Assembly (NCBI GenBank): GCA_024693205.1
Contig: JAILLJ010000025.1
Coordinates: 1-50,140 of the forward strand
DNA: 50,140 nucleotides
Direction: 5' to 3'
Source of the DNA: Clostridiales bacterium
Lineage (GTDB): Bacteria; Bacillota; Clostridia; Oscillospirales; Acutalibacteraceae
This document shows positions 28,458 through 36,743 of the stretch, in pieces; positions within the stretch are counted from its first letter, which is position 1, and each line of letters begins with the position of its first letter. The position numbers and the translations under genes were made by a program. The notes below the pieces were generated by a model, which saw nothing but the letters and a program-made list of their open reading frames with translations, was not told the DNA's origin and did no database searches.

Positions 28458-28946
28458 TCAATCGAGGTCGAATCTGAAAAGATAGAGAAGCTCTCCCCTT
28501 AAATGGACGCCGAACCTTTCAAATCCGCAATGCTCATAGAGCGTCTGCGCCCTTGTGTTTGTCTGAGCCGTTGTGAGGAGTATACCGCCGCCTCCCTGTG
28601 AGGCGACGTATTTTTTTACTTCGCTTATCAGAAGTCTGCCGACGTGTCTGCCTTTATATTCCTCGCGGACGGCTATGCCGAACCACGGGATCTTTTTATC
28701 GATATCCCAAATGAACGCAAGACCCACCATGAGCTCTTTACCGTCCTTGTTTACCGTCGCCGCCCAGAAGATATGGTTTGGCTGCTCGTTTGAAAAATAT
28801 TTCATCGTGCGGATCTCGTTTCTGTGGTTGCGGTTAAAAAAGAAAACGGTCTCTTCGCCCATCTGATCGAAAAATTCCTGTACCATATCCCTGTCCTCGG
28901 GTGTGAACAATCTTACGGTGACTTCGTTCGGATTTATTTCCCCCAT
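28458..28946 (-). CDS. GNAT family N-acetyltransferase
   Basis: A 162-residue GNAT protein. The acetyl-CoA site is visible as IAVREEYKGRHVGRLLISEV (motif A, R/Q-x-x-G-x-G/A variant GRHVGRLL), followed by the motif B region ARAQTLYEHCGFERFG, read here as NTRAQTLYEHCGF. The substrate is not predictable. ATG at 28946 is preferred (AGGG about 10 bases upstream); an ATG three codons earlier lies directly against the same site. A monocistronic gene with its own extended -10 promoter and the shared terminator downstream. Confidence 0.88.
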   Translation of the reverse strand: MGEINPNEVTVRLFTPEDRDMVQEFFDQMGEETVFFFNRNHRNEIRTMKYFSNEQPNHIFWAATVNKDGKELMVGLAFIWDIDKKIPWFGIAVREEYKGRHVGRLLISEVKKYVASQGGGGILLTTAQTNTRAQTLYEHCGFERFGVHLRGELLYLFRFDLD

Positions 28947-28981
28947 GCTTTTCATCCCTTTTCATTTTATTCGGTGCGTAT

Positions 28982-28990
28982 ATTATATCA
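28982..28990 (-). promoter_or_regulatory. Extended -10 box for the GNAT gene
   Basis: Minus-strand TGATATAAT (TGn plus TATAAT), about 35 bases before the GNAT start. I see no convincing -35 hexamer 16-18 bases upstream, so recognition may depend on the extended -10. Confidence 0.55.
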
Positions 28991-29064
28991 CATTTTTTTG
29001 TTTTGCGCTATGATGTAACATGTGATTTTAATGAATATTCGCATGATTTTTTACGTATAAATTG

Positions 29065-29092
29065 TTGCATTTGCCGTAAAATGTGGTAAAAT
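29065..29092 (+). promoter_or_regulatory. Promoter for the phosphoesterase-PAP2-fucose genes
   Basis: TTGCAT (29065-29070), 16 bases, TAAAAT (29087-29092) preceded by TGG (extended -10). The start codon at 29131 lies about 38 bases downstream. I see no separate promoter before fucU, so this may drive the whole run to the terminator at 34.9 kb. Confidence 0.65.
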
Positions 29093-29130
29093 AAAGATTG
29101 CGCTATATTATATTTGAAAGGAAGATAAAA

Positions 29131-30279
29131 ATGAAAAGGTTTTTAGGCATTTTTCTCGCGATCGCTCTCATGTTCTCTTTTGCTTCGGTCGGTTTAGCCG
29201 CCAACGAAAAGGGCGCGGACTGCGGTCTTAAATTCAACAAGGACGGCAAATTCACGATAATCCAGTTTGCCGACATGCAGGACGACGCTTTCCCCCGCAA
29301 GGCGATGACGATGCTTATGGAAAAAGCTCTCGCCGACATAAAGCCCGATCTCGTCGTGCTTTCAGGCGACAACGTAACGACAGTTAATACAAAGCTCGAG
29401 GCCAAGCTCGCCATAACGAACGCCTGCGCTCCGATAGTAAGATCCGGAATCCCCTTTACGTTCGTTTTCGGCAACCATGACGCCGAGCATGTCGCAAAGG
29501 AATATCAGCTTTCGGTGTATCAGAAATTGAAAAACTGCATTACATACGATCCCGATCCCTCACTTTACGGCTGCGCGACACATAACCTCGAGGTCAAAAA
29601 TTCCGCCGGCAACAAGACGGTTTTCAATATCTGGCTGTTTGATTCAAATATGTACGACGAAGAGAACGGCGGATACGACTATATCCACGACGATCAGCTC
29701 GCATGGTATAAAAAGACATGCGAGGAGCTCGCCAACAAAAACAACGGGAGCGTCGTTCCCTCGATAGCCTTCCAGCATATCATTCCTAAGGAGATCGAAA
29801 CGCTTATCGACAGTAAAAATCTTACAATAAGAGAGGGCTGCGGCGAAGGCGTTGTCGGAGAGCCTCCCTGCCCCGCCACGATAAACAACGGACAGATCGA
29901 AACGCTCCTCCAAAAGGGCGACACTCTCGGAATATTCGTCGGCCACGACCATGTAAACAACTACATCGTTCACTATAAGGATCCCACGGGAAAGAGCATC
30001 GACTTCATCAATACTCCCGGTATCGGCTTCCAGACATACGGCAACGAGGGAAGAGGCTTCCGCGTCATAACGATCGACGAAAACGATCTCACGAAATATG
30101 ATACATACACAAAGACCTTCTTTGACTATTTCGGAAACGACAGTACGGGAAAGGCCATGTATGATTTCTTCGGCAGCGAAGTCGCTGTTTATCTTCCGAA
30201 TTTCTTATGCGACCTGATAGTATATCTCTTAAAGACCGATATCGGCCAAAAGATATATAACGCGTTCCCCAAAAAATAA
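29131..30279 (+). CDS. Secreted calcineurin-like metallophosphoesterase
   Basis: A 382-residue protein with a signal peptide (MKRFLGIFLAIALMFSFASV, likely cleavage after GLA before ANEKG). The mature part has the calcineurin-like metal motifs FADMQDD, VVLSGDNV (GDxx), FGNHDAEH (GNHD), AFQHI and GHDHVN. Purple-acid-phosphatase-like secreted phosphoesterases of this type act outside the membrane. Start ATG 29131 has AAAGGAAG upstream; earlier in-frame codons at 29098 lie in the leader. It precedes a PAP2 phosphatase gene by 39 bases, so two extracytoplasmic phosphatases are paired. Confidence 0.9.
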   Translation: MKRFLGIFLAIALMFSFASVGLAANEKGADCGLKFNKDGKFTIIQFADMQDDAFPRKAMTMLMEKALADIKPDLVVLSGDNVTTVNTKLEAKLAITNACAPIVRSGIPFTFVFGNHDAEHVAKEYQLSVYQKLKNCITYDPDPSLYGCATHNLEVKNSAGNKTVFNIWLFDSNMYDEENGGYDYIHDDQLAWYKKTCEELANKNNGSVVPSIAFQHIIPKEIETLIDSKNLTIREGCGEGVVGEPPCPATINNGQIETLLQKGDTLGIFVGHDHVNNYIVHYKDPTGKSIDFINTPGIGFQTYGNEGRGFRVITIDENDLTKYDTYTKTFFDYFGNDSTGKAMYDFFGSEVAVYLPNFLCDLIVYLLKTDIGQKIYNAFPKK

Positions 30280-30318
30280 AATACGATATTAGCGACCGAT
30301 TTTAAAGGAGGCTGACAA

Positions 30319-30951
30319 ATGGATTTTCAGGCTTTTCTGAGCTTTGACCGCGCCGTGTTTGAATGGTTCGAGCGTGTATTTTTCGACACAGGGCTCGGCG
30401 CGTTGGCGACCCCGTTTTTCAAGTTCGTAACATACCTCGGAGAGGGCGGCGTTTTCTGGATACTTTTAGGTCTTCTCCTTATGGTGTTCAAAAAGACGCG
30501 CAAATGCGGCTTTGCCGTTCTCGGCGCTCTTGTCTGCATGATGGTCATAAACAACCTTGCGCTTAAAAATATTATCGCAAGGACGCGGCCGTTCAATCTT
30601 GAACAGTGGAGAGATTGGTTCGTCTATCCCGAAATAGTCCCGAGACCGAGCAGCTTTTCGTTCCCGTCGGGACATTCCTCCTCGGCATTCGCCGCGGCGA
30701 CCGCGACAACGTCGAGCAAAAAGCCTTACATCTACATCCCCGCCTTTATTTTGGCGGCGCTGATAGGCTGTTCGAGGATATATGTCCATGTTCATTACTG
30801 CACCGACGTTTTATTCGGCGCGCTGTTCGGAATAATTTACGGGCTTATCGGCATTCTTGTCGTTTCGCTCATCATTAAGCTTATCAAAAAACACCGTCCC
30901 GAAAACGGAAGCAGGCTTAAGACAGGAATGTATAATTTCTTTGACGTTTGA
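30319..30951 (+). CDS. PAP2-family membrane phosphatase
   Basis: A 210-residue polytopic protein with the three-part acid phosphatase signature: KNIIARTRPF (KxxxxxxRP), SFPSGHSSS (PSGH) and SRIYVHVHYCTDVLFG (SRx5Hx3D). All catalytic residues are present. These enzymes dephosphorylate lipid phosphates such as undecaprenyl pyrophosphate or phosphatidate at the outer membrane surface. A perfect AAAGGAGG site precedes the ATG. It lies between a secreted phosphoesterase and fucU (17 bases away). Confidence 0.93.
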   Translation: MDFQAFLSFDRAVFEWFERVFFDTGLGALATPFFKFVTYLGEGGVFWILLGLLLMVFKKTRKCGFAVLGALVCMMVINNLALKNIIARTRPFNLEQWRDWFVYPEIVPRPSSFSFPSGHSSSAFAAATATTSSKKPYIYIPAFILAALIGCSRIYVHVHYCTDVLFGALFGIIYGLIGILVVSLIIKLIKKHRPENGSRLKTGMYNFFDV

Positions 30952-30968
30952 TAAAAAGGAGTCAGGAC

Positions 30969-31394
30969 ATGTTAAAAAACATTTCACCGATCATCTCCCC
31001 CGAGCTTCTTAAAATACTTATGGAGATGGGGCACGGCGACGAAATAGTAATAGGCGACGGAAACTTCCCGGCGGCGACGGTCGCAAAAAGGCTCGTCCGC
31101 GCCGACGGCCACGGAGTAAACGAACTGCTTGACGCAGTTCTTGCGCTCATGCCGCTCGACACATACGTCGAGTCGCCCGTCGCACTCATGGACAACGGCG
31201 ACAGCGACAACCGTCCCGAGATATGGGCGGAGTATGAAAAGACCGTTAAAAAACACGAGGGCGACAGGAAATTTGAGCTTGTCGAGCGCTTTGACTTTTA
31301 CGAAAGAGCCAAAAAGGCTTACGCCGTAGTCGCAACGGGCGAAACGGCGATCTACGCAAATATCATTCTCAAAAAAGGCGTTGTAATCAACTGA
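30969..31394 (+). CDS. fucU: L-fucose mutarotase, RbsD/FucU family
   Basis: A 141-residue RbsD/FucU protein: KNISPIISPELLKILMEMGH with the catalytic His, DEIVIGDGNFPA, and a C-terminal ERFDFYERAKKAYAVVATGE with the family Tyr and Glu. It interconverts anomers of fucose before isomerisation. ATG at 30969 has AAAGGAG 8 bases upstream; the earlier start at 30948 overlaps the previous gene's stop region. Placement before a sugar kinase and fucI supports fucose rather than ribose. Confidence 0.92.
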   Translation: MLKNISPIISPELLKILMEMGHGDEIVIGDGNFPAATVAKRLVRADGHGVNELLDAVLALMPLDTYVESPVALMDNGDSDNRPEIWAEYEKTVKKHEGDRKFELVERFDFYERAKKAYAVVATGETAIYANIILKKGVVIN

Positions 31395-31413
31395 GCTGAA
31401 AGGCGGGAAAGAA

Positions 31414-32886
31414 ATGAGCGATCCTTTCCGTGTGCTTGCGTTCGATTTCGGAGCGTCAAGCGGAAGAGCTATCATCGGAAGCTTTGACGGAAACAAAATA
31501 ACACTTAACGAGGTCCACCGTTTTCAAAACGATCCGGTCGAGGTGAACGGCACCGTTTTCTGGGACGTTCTGCGATTGTTTTATGAGATCAAACAGGGAC
31601 TTTTAAAGGCGTCGGCCGTCGGGAAATTCGAGAGCGTCGGCATCGACACATGGGGCGTCGATTTCGGACTTCTTGACAAGCAGGGATATCTTCTCGAAAA
31701 TCCCGTCCACTACCGCGATTCAAGGACAAAGGGGCTTGTCGACGAAGCGTTCCGACTTTTCCCGAAAGAGGATTTTTATTACGAGACAGGTATCCAGTTT
31801 ATGGAGCTGAATACTGTATTCCAGCTCTTCGCGCTTAAAAAATACCGCCCCGAGCTTCTTGAAAGAGCGGACAGGCTTCTCTTTATGCCCGACCTGCTCT
31901 CCTACATGCTGACCGGCAAAAAGGTCACGGAGTATTCGATAGCGACGACGTCTCAGCTTGTGAGCATAAAGACAAAGAAGTGGTCAAACGCCGTCTTCTC
32001 GTCTCTCGGACTTCCCGAAGATATTTTCGGAGAGATCATCCCCTCCGGAACGGTCATCGGAAAGCTCAGCGACAGCCTCTGCGCCGAGCTCGGGATAGAT
32101 ACCGCCGACGTCGTTTCCGTCTGCGGCCACGACACCCAGTCAGCTATAACCGCCGTTCCGAGCAGTGAAAAGGACTTTATCTTTTTGAGCAGCGGCACAT
32201 GGTCGCTCTTCGGCACGGAGCTTGAAAAGCCGATAGTCAATAAGACGTCGCTCGAAATGAACGTCACGAACGAGGGCGGCTACAAAGGCTCGACGGGCTT
32301 TCTTAAAAACATAATCGGCCTTTGGCTGATCCAGGAGAGCAGGCGCCATTGGAACCGCGGCGGCGAAAACTACAGCTACGCCGATCTCGAGCGTCTTGCG
32401 CTCGGCGCGGAGCCGTTCAAGTGCTTCATCGACCCCGACGCTCCGGAGTTCGTGCCTCACGGAGATATCCCCGGACGCGTCCGCGATTTCTGCGCAAGGA
32501 CGGGGCAGTATGTGCCCGGGACCGTCGGCGAAATAATGCGCTGTATCTATGAAAGTCTCGCGATGAAATACAGAGAGACTTTTGAAAAGATAAAGGACTG
32601 CACAAACAAGGACTACGGAGTTATCCATGTTATCGGCGGAGGAACAAAAGACACGCTTCTCTGTAAGATGACGTCAAACGCCTGCGAGCGCACCGTCAAG
32701 GCGGGGCCCATCGAAGCGACGGTCCTCGGAAACATCGCCGTCCAGCTTATGGCGGCGGGGAAGATAAAAGATATATCGGAAGCCCGCAGGATAATATCCG
32801 AAAGTGAAAACGTAACTGTTTACGCGCCTGAAAAGACAGACGAATGGCGTGAAGCTTATAAAAAATATCTGGCATCCACGAGATAA
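31414..32886 (+). CDS. FGGY sugar kinase, rhamnulokinase type, probable L-fuculokinase by context
   Basis: A 490-residue FGGY kinase. N-terminal [17 protein letters not shown] is the phosphate-binding motif, and [17 protein letters not shown] is typical of the RhaB branch; [13 protein letters not shown] holds the catalytic Asp, and [15 protein letters not shown] is the adenosine-site motif. By sequence it looks more like rhamnulokinase than E. coli FucK, but it sits between fucU and fucI, so it probably phosphorylates L-fuculose. Both sugars have related ketose products, so dual specificity is possible. GGCGGG-type ribosome site, 19 bases after fucU. Confidence 0.88.
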   Translation: MSDPFRVLAFDFGASSGRAIIGSFDGNKITLNEVHRFQNDPVEVNGTVFWDVLRLFYEIKQGLLKASAVGKFESVGIDTWGVDFGLLDKQGYLLENPVHYRDSRTKGLVDEAFRLFPKEDFYYETGIQFMELNTVFQLFALKKYRPELLERADRLLFMPDLLSYMLTGKKVTEYSIATTSQLVSIKTKKWSNAVFSSLGLPEDIFGEIIPSGTVIGKLSDSLCAELGIDTADVVSVCGHDTQSAITAVPSSEKDFIFLSSGTWSLFGTELEKPIVNKTSLEMNVTNEGGYKGSTGFLKNIIGLWLIQESRRHWNRGGENYSYADLERLALGAEPFKCFIDPDAPEFVPHGDIPGRVRDFCARTGQYVPGTVGEIMRCIYESLAMKYRETFEKIKDCTNKDYGVIHVIGGGTKDTLLCKMTSNACERTVKAGPIEATVLGNIAVQLMAAGKIKDISEARRIISESENVTVYAPEKTDEWREAYKKYLASTR

Positions 32887-32911
32887 AAACATATACGAAA
32901 GGAAGTTGTTT

Positions 32912-34717
32912 ATGTCAACAAAAGCAAGGATAGGAATAAGACCGATCATCGACGGCCGCTGGGGCGGAGTACGCGAATGTCTTGAAGAAAAAACAATGGC
33001 TATGGCAAACGCCGCAAAAAAGCTCATTGAGGAAAACATCTTTTATTCCGACGGAACAAACGCGGAGGTAGTCATCTCCCCGTGTACCATAGGCGGCGGA
33101 GCCGAGGCCGCGAAATGCGCGGAATATTTTTCGACACAAAATGTAGTCGCCACTCTTTCGGTAACTCCGTGCTGGTGCTACGGAAGTGAGACGATGGATC
33201 TCGATCCGCTGACGATAAAGGCTGTCTGGGGATTTAACGGCACCGAGCGTCCCGGCGCGGTCTATCTTGCGGCCGTCCTCGCGGCATACGCCCAAAGAGG
33301 ACTTCCCGCGTTTTCGATCTACGGAAAAGACGTCCAGGATCTTGACGACAACACCATCCCCGACGACGTAAAGGAAAAGATCCTCCGCTTTGCCCGCTGC
33401 GCCGTAGCGGTCGGACAGATAAGAGGAAAATCATATATCGGCATAGGCTCCGTTGCAATGGGTATCGCCGGCTCGTACTGCGACGCGCAGTTCATGCAGG
33501 AATATCTCGGACTTCGCTCCGAATGGGTCGATATGACCGAGGTCATCCGCAGAGTCAAATACGGCATCTATGACGAGGAAGAATATCAGAGAGCGCTTAA
33601 ATGGGTAAAGGAAAAATGCCCCGAGGGCTTTGACATCAACGTCGAGCCGCATACACGCGAACAAAAGGACAAGGAATGGGAATTCTGCGTCAAGATGACG
33701 CTTATCTGCCGCGACATCGTTCTCGGCAACGATAAACTCAATTACGTCAAGGCAAACGAGGTCGCTGCACAGCGCAGCGGTCCCAAGGAGGGCTGGCATG
33801 AAGAGGCTCTCGGAAGAAACGGCATCCTCGCCGGCTTCCAGGGACAGAGAATGTGGACGGACTTCATGCCCAACGGAGACTTCACCGAAGCGATACTCAA
33901 TTCGAGCTTTGACTGGAACGGCAAAAAGGAGCCTATCACATTCGCTACCGAAAACGACGGACTCAACGGCGTTTCGATGCTTCTCGCGAAGATGGTCACG
34001 GGTCAGGCCGTCATGTTCTCCGACATAAGGACATATTGGAGCCCCGATTCGGTCGAACGCGTTACGGGCTACCGTCCCGAGGGACTTGCCGCGGGCGGAT
34101 TTATCCATCTTATCAATTCCGGCGCTCACGCCCTTGACGCCACGGGCGCGCAGAGAGACGAAAACGGCAACCCCGTCGTCAAGCAGTGGTGGAAGGTCAC
34201 CGACGAGGATATCGAGGCGATGCTCAAGGCTACCGACTGGTGCCCCGGCAACAACCAGTATTTCAGAGGCGGCGGATTCTCCTCGCATTTCAAGACTCAG
34301 GCCGTTCTTCCCGCTACGATGATCCGTGTAAATATCGTAAACGGTCTCGGCCCGGTGCTTCAGATCGCCGAGGGATATACGGTAACACTTCCCGACGAGG
34401 TCCATAAGAAGCTCGACATGAGAACGGATCCCACGTGGCCGACGACATGGTTCGCCCCGAGGACGACAGGTCAGGGCGCGTTCAAGGACGTCTATTCCGT
34501 AATGGCCAACTGGGGAGCAAATCACGGCGCCATCTCCTTCGGACATATCGGAAAGGATCTTATAACGCTCGCGAGCATGCTCCGTATACCTGTAGCGCTC
34601 CACAACATAGAAGACAAGGACGTCTACCGTCCGCATACATGGGGCGCGTTCGGAACAAAGGATCTCGAAGGCGCGGATTACAGAGCCTGCAAGACCTACG
34701 GTCCGCTTTATAAATAA
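32912..34717 (+). CDS. fucI: L-fucose isomerase
   Basis: A 601-residue FucI. The N-terminus [20 protein letters not shown] is the family signature; other blocks are [62 protein letters not shown], read as [10 protein letters not shown], and [20 protein letters not shown] near the C-terminus. It converts L-fucose to L-fuculose with a Mn ion. ATG 32912 has AAAGGAAG upstream; earlier in-frame starts lie within the kinase gene's end. The cluster holds fucU, kinase and fucI, but no fuculose-1-phosphate aldolase and no transporter in this window. A structured repeat begins five bases after the stop. Confidence 0.96.
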   Translation: MSTKARIGIRPIIDGRWGGVRECLEEKTMAMANAAKKLIEENIFYSDGTNAEVVISPCTIGGGAEAAKCAEYFSTQNVVATLSVTPCWCYGSETMDLDPLTIKAVWGFNGTERPGAVYLAAVLAAYAQRGLPAFSIYGKDVQDLDDNTIPDDVKEKILRFARCAVAVGQIRGKSYIGIGSVAMGIAGSYCDAQFMQEYLGLRSEWVDMTEVIRRVKYGIYDEEEYQRALKWVKEKCPEGFDINVEPHTREQKDKEWEFCVKMTLICRDIVLGNDKLNYVKANEVAAQRSGPKEGWHEEALGRNGILAGFQGQRMWTDFMPNGDFTEAILNSSFDWNGKKEPITFATENDGLNGVSMLLAKMVTGQAVMFSDIRTYWSPDSVERVTGYRPEGLAAGGFIHLINSGAHALDATGAQRDENGNPVVKQWWKVTDEDIEAMLKATDWCPGNNQYFRGGGFSSHFKTQAVLPATMIRVNIVNGLGPVLQIAEGYTVTLPDEVHKKLDMRTDPTWPTTWFAPRTTGQGAFKDVYSVMANWGANHGAISFGHIGKDLITLASMLRIPVALHNIEDKDVYRPHTWGAFGTKDLEGADYRACKTYGPLYK

Positions 34718-34721
34718 GGTC

Positions 34722-34874
34722 ACCTCTGAAAATTCTCATGCATTCATCTTGCGGGATCTTTTTCCGTACTATTTCACAAAAATGCTCGTCAATACACAAA
34801 GTATTGACTCCGCTTTTTGTTTCATCTGACTGAAAAATCTCCTCGCAATCCGAATGCGTCGAATATTCAGAGGT
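34722..34874 (+). repeat. Structured intergenic element, copy 2
   Basis: A 153-base element enclosed by ACCTCTGAAAATTC (34722-34735) and GAATATTCAGAGGT (34861-34874), 13 of 14 positions pairing. Inside are block A (34747-34783, TTCCGT and CACAAAAAT), a hairpin GTCAATAC-ACAAA-GTATTGAC (34788-34808), CTTTTTG (34813-34819) and block B (34826-34852, GAAAAATCT and CGCAATCCG). Compared with 16615-16777, the blocks are conserved but both stems are different in sequence and still pair. A separate terminator follows 20 bases later. Confidence 0.85.
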
Positions 34875-34893
34875 TCCCGTAATGATTTCTCCG

Positions 34894-34929
34894 AAAGGGA
34901 GGCCGATAATTTCACCGACCTCCCTTTTT
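34894..34929 (+). terminator. Rho-independent terminator for the fucose operon
   Basis: Stem AAAGGGAGG (34894-34902) with CCTCCCTTT (34919-34927), a 16-base loop and a T run to 34929. It separates the fucose genes from the DUF5058 gene. Confidence 0.85.
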
Positions 34930-34955
34930 AACTTTCAATTTAAGCGGGTGAAAAG

Positions 34956-35723
34956 ATGGAAAATTTCAAAGAAGGCGCGTTTATATATATCCTCGCGTCC
35001 GGAGTGGTTTTATTTGTTATCGTTCAGTCGCTCTTTTTCCTCATTAAATCCTGGAAGCACGGAAAAGAGATCGGGTTGACTTCTAAAAAGATGACCGAGA
35101 CCGTCACCGCGAGCGCGGTGTTTACGATTGCTCCGGCGATCTCGATAGTCGCTACGGTAATAGCGCTCACAAAGGCGCTCGGAATAGTTCTCCCGTGGAT
35201 AAGACTTTCCGTAATAGGAAATATCGCTTACGAGACGACAGCTGCGGAGGCGGCTCTCGAGGCGTTCGGAAAAACGACGGCACAGACGGTGACCGACATA
35301 AAGGATTTTTCCGCAGTCATGTGGGTAATGACGGTAGGCAGTATGCTGCCGCTTATCCTCGTCCCGATATTCCTTAAAAAGATACAGTCAAAGGTCGGCT
35401 CCGCCACGGCAAAAAACGCGAAGTGGGCCGATACGATGGCCGCCGCCGCGTTCATCGGACTTATCGCCGCGTTCATCGCAAAGGCGATCGCCGGCTCCGG
35501 CAAGGAGGACATCAGGGGCGACGGCGCGGGAGTTTTGTCTGTCGTAACGCTGTTGACCTCGATAATTTTTATGTTGATACTCGAAACGCTCTGCAAGAAG
35601 TTCAAGCTTAAATGGTTTGAGCCGTTCGCGATGCCTCTCAGCATGATATGCGGGATGTGCGTCGCCGTAATACTTGCCGAAGCGCTCCCGCCCGATATCG
35701 CTTTCCTCGAATGGAGAGGTTGA
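34956..35723 (+). CDS. DUF5058-type multi-pass membrane protein
   Basis: A 255-residue protein with about six hydrophobic segments. It begins MENFKEGAFIYILASGVV and has GLTSKKMTETVTASAVFTIA and IRLSVIGNIAYETTAAEAAL, which I associate with the DUF5058 family of Clostridia. No catalytic motif is visible. Together with the next gene it forms a pair of membrane proteins, perhaps one transport complex. GGGTGAAAAG gives a ribosome site about 7 bases before the ATG. No promoter is obvious between the terminator at 34929 and the start, so the site of initiation is unclear. Confidence 0.75.
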   Translation: MENFKEGAFIYILASGVVLFVIVQSLFFLIKSWKHGKEIGLTSKKMTETVTASAVFTIAPAISIVATVIALTKALGIVLPWIRLSVIGNIAYETTAAEAALEAFGKTTAQTVTDIKDFSAVMWVMTVGSMLPLILVPIFLKKIQSKVGSATAKNAKWADTMAAAAFIGLIAAFIAKAIAGSGKEDIRGDGAGVLSVVTLLTSIIFMLILETLCKKFKLKWFEPFAMPLSMICGMCVAVILAEALPPDIAFLEWRG

Positions 35724-35745
35724 TAAAACGGGGCGACATAAAATT

Positions 35746-35793
35746 ATGAAAGGAAAGGCTATCCGGTTTTCCGGTATAACGCCGCTTGAATAA
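35746..35793 (+). other. Possible 15-residue leader ORF between the membrane-protein pair
   Basis: ATG at 35746 encodes MKGKAIRFSGITPLE and stops at TAA 35791-35793, one base before the ATG of the next gene at 35795, which has no ribosome site of its own. It could couple translation of the second membrane protein. It contains CCGGTTTTCCGG, a small hairpin. Its own ribosome site is poor. Confidence 0.3.
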
Positions 35794-35794
35794 A

Positions 35795-36448
35795 ATGAAA
35801 TCTTATTTTGACAGGGTACATGTCTGGGGCAGGATCTGGACGGTCAGCGCGCTTTGCGTAATAATCTGTGTTCCGCTTCTGTTCTGTATCCACTATAACT
35901 CCTGGCCGCCGTTTTCGGGCGTTATTAAGGGCATCCTCGCGGTCATTCCGCTTTATTGGGCGTCCGCCGTCGTAGAGGTGCTGAGCTATGCTCCGCTTCT
36001 CGGTGCGGGCGGAACATATCTTTCGTTCGTAACGGGCAACATAACGAACTTAAAGCTGCCCTGCTCGATAGCCGCCATGGATTCCGCCGAGGTGCGTCCG
36101 AACACCGAGGAGGGAGAAGTTATAACGACTATCGCCGTCGCGACGTCGTCCATTGTAACGACCGTCATCATAGCGCTCGGCGTTCTCGTTTTCAGACCGT
36201 TCCTCCATTTCGTTACCGACGACAGCTCGGTATTCGCTCCGGCGTTTCAGCAGGTGCTTCCCGCCATCTTCGGCGCGATCGGCGCGAGCTACTTTATGAA
36301 GCATTGGAAGATATCGTTTGTACCGATAATTATAGGCGTACTCGTCCTCGTTTTCGTGCCGACGCTCCAGATAGGTATACTTATCCTTATAACGATCGTG
36401 GCGTCGCTTGTCGGAGCGCAGATAATGTATAAGAAGGGTATCGCCTGA
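35795..36448 (+). CDS. Multi-pass membrane protein, partner of the DUF5058 protein
   Basis: A 217-residue protein with about five to six hydrophobic segments; the family is not recognised. Conserved-looking loops are LSYAPLLGAGGTYLSFVTGN and LKLPCSIAAMDSAEVRPNTE, the first with Gly-rich, gate-like character as in nucleoside-recognition membrane proteins. The ATG at 35795 lacks a Shine-Dalgarno sequence; TTG at 35786 is the only close alternative. Translation may depend on the leader ORF that stops one base upstream. I infer a two-component membrane complex with the DUF5058 protein because the genes are adjacent and of similar topology. Confidence 0.72.
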   Translation: MKSYFDRVHVWGRIWTVSALCVIICVPLLFCIHYNSWPPFSGVIKGILAVIPLYWASAVVEVLSYAPLLGAGGTYLSFVTGNITNLKLPCSIAAMDSAEVRPNTEEGEVITTIAVATSSIVTTVIIALGVLVFRPFLHFVTDDSSVFAPAFQQVLPAIFGAIGASYFMKHWKISFVPIIIGVLVLVFVPTLQIGILILITIVASLVGAQIMYKKGIA

Positions 36449-36743
36449 TCCCGACATTTTTTGCGAAGCGTTCGGATTTTAAGCTGTCCCGTCTTTTTGA
36501 TATCCGCATATTATAGCTTTGAAAGATTCGCGGATATAAAGGGCGGCGGCGACAGCCTTTAAAATAACCGCCTTCGCGAAACGCGGATATTCGCTTTGGA
36601 TACCGGCCGCCGTAACGTATGACTCCGTAGCGGCGGCTTTGTGGGATTTTTTATTTATAATCGGGACAAAAATGTTAAAAATAAGAAAGACAAAAGCGTC
36701 GGACGGTCAGCTTTCCGGTCGATGTGTTTCGGGAGCGGTTTTA
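36449..36743. other. 295-base gap with several hairpins and a GC-rich terminator-like structure
   Basis: No gene is seen. It holds an inverted repeat TATCCGC/GCGGATA (about 36511-36539), a second GCGGATAT copy at about 36585, and a GC-rich stem GCCGCCG (36606-36612) with CGGCGGC (36631-36637) followed by TTT and then GGGATTTTTT, which may end the upstream transcript. A TATAAT at 36656-36661 has no good -35 box. An ATG at 36672 is open into the next gene but lacks a ribosome site. Confidence 0.5.

Noticed and set aside
28319..28480. Short ORF starting ATGCTCAAGGG (about 50 codons) across the candidate sRNA
   Set aside because: No ribosome site, and it reads through a strong terminator hairpin into the antisense of the GNAT gene.
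33431..34723. 430-codon open frame opposite fucI
   Set aside because: Antisense to a full-length, well-conserved fucI; it results from codon bias.
36449..36560. Possible third copy of the structured element
   Set aside because: Only scattered matches (GCGAAG, TTCGGATTTT); the ordered blocks and enclosing stem are absent.
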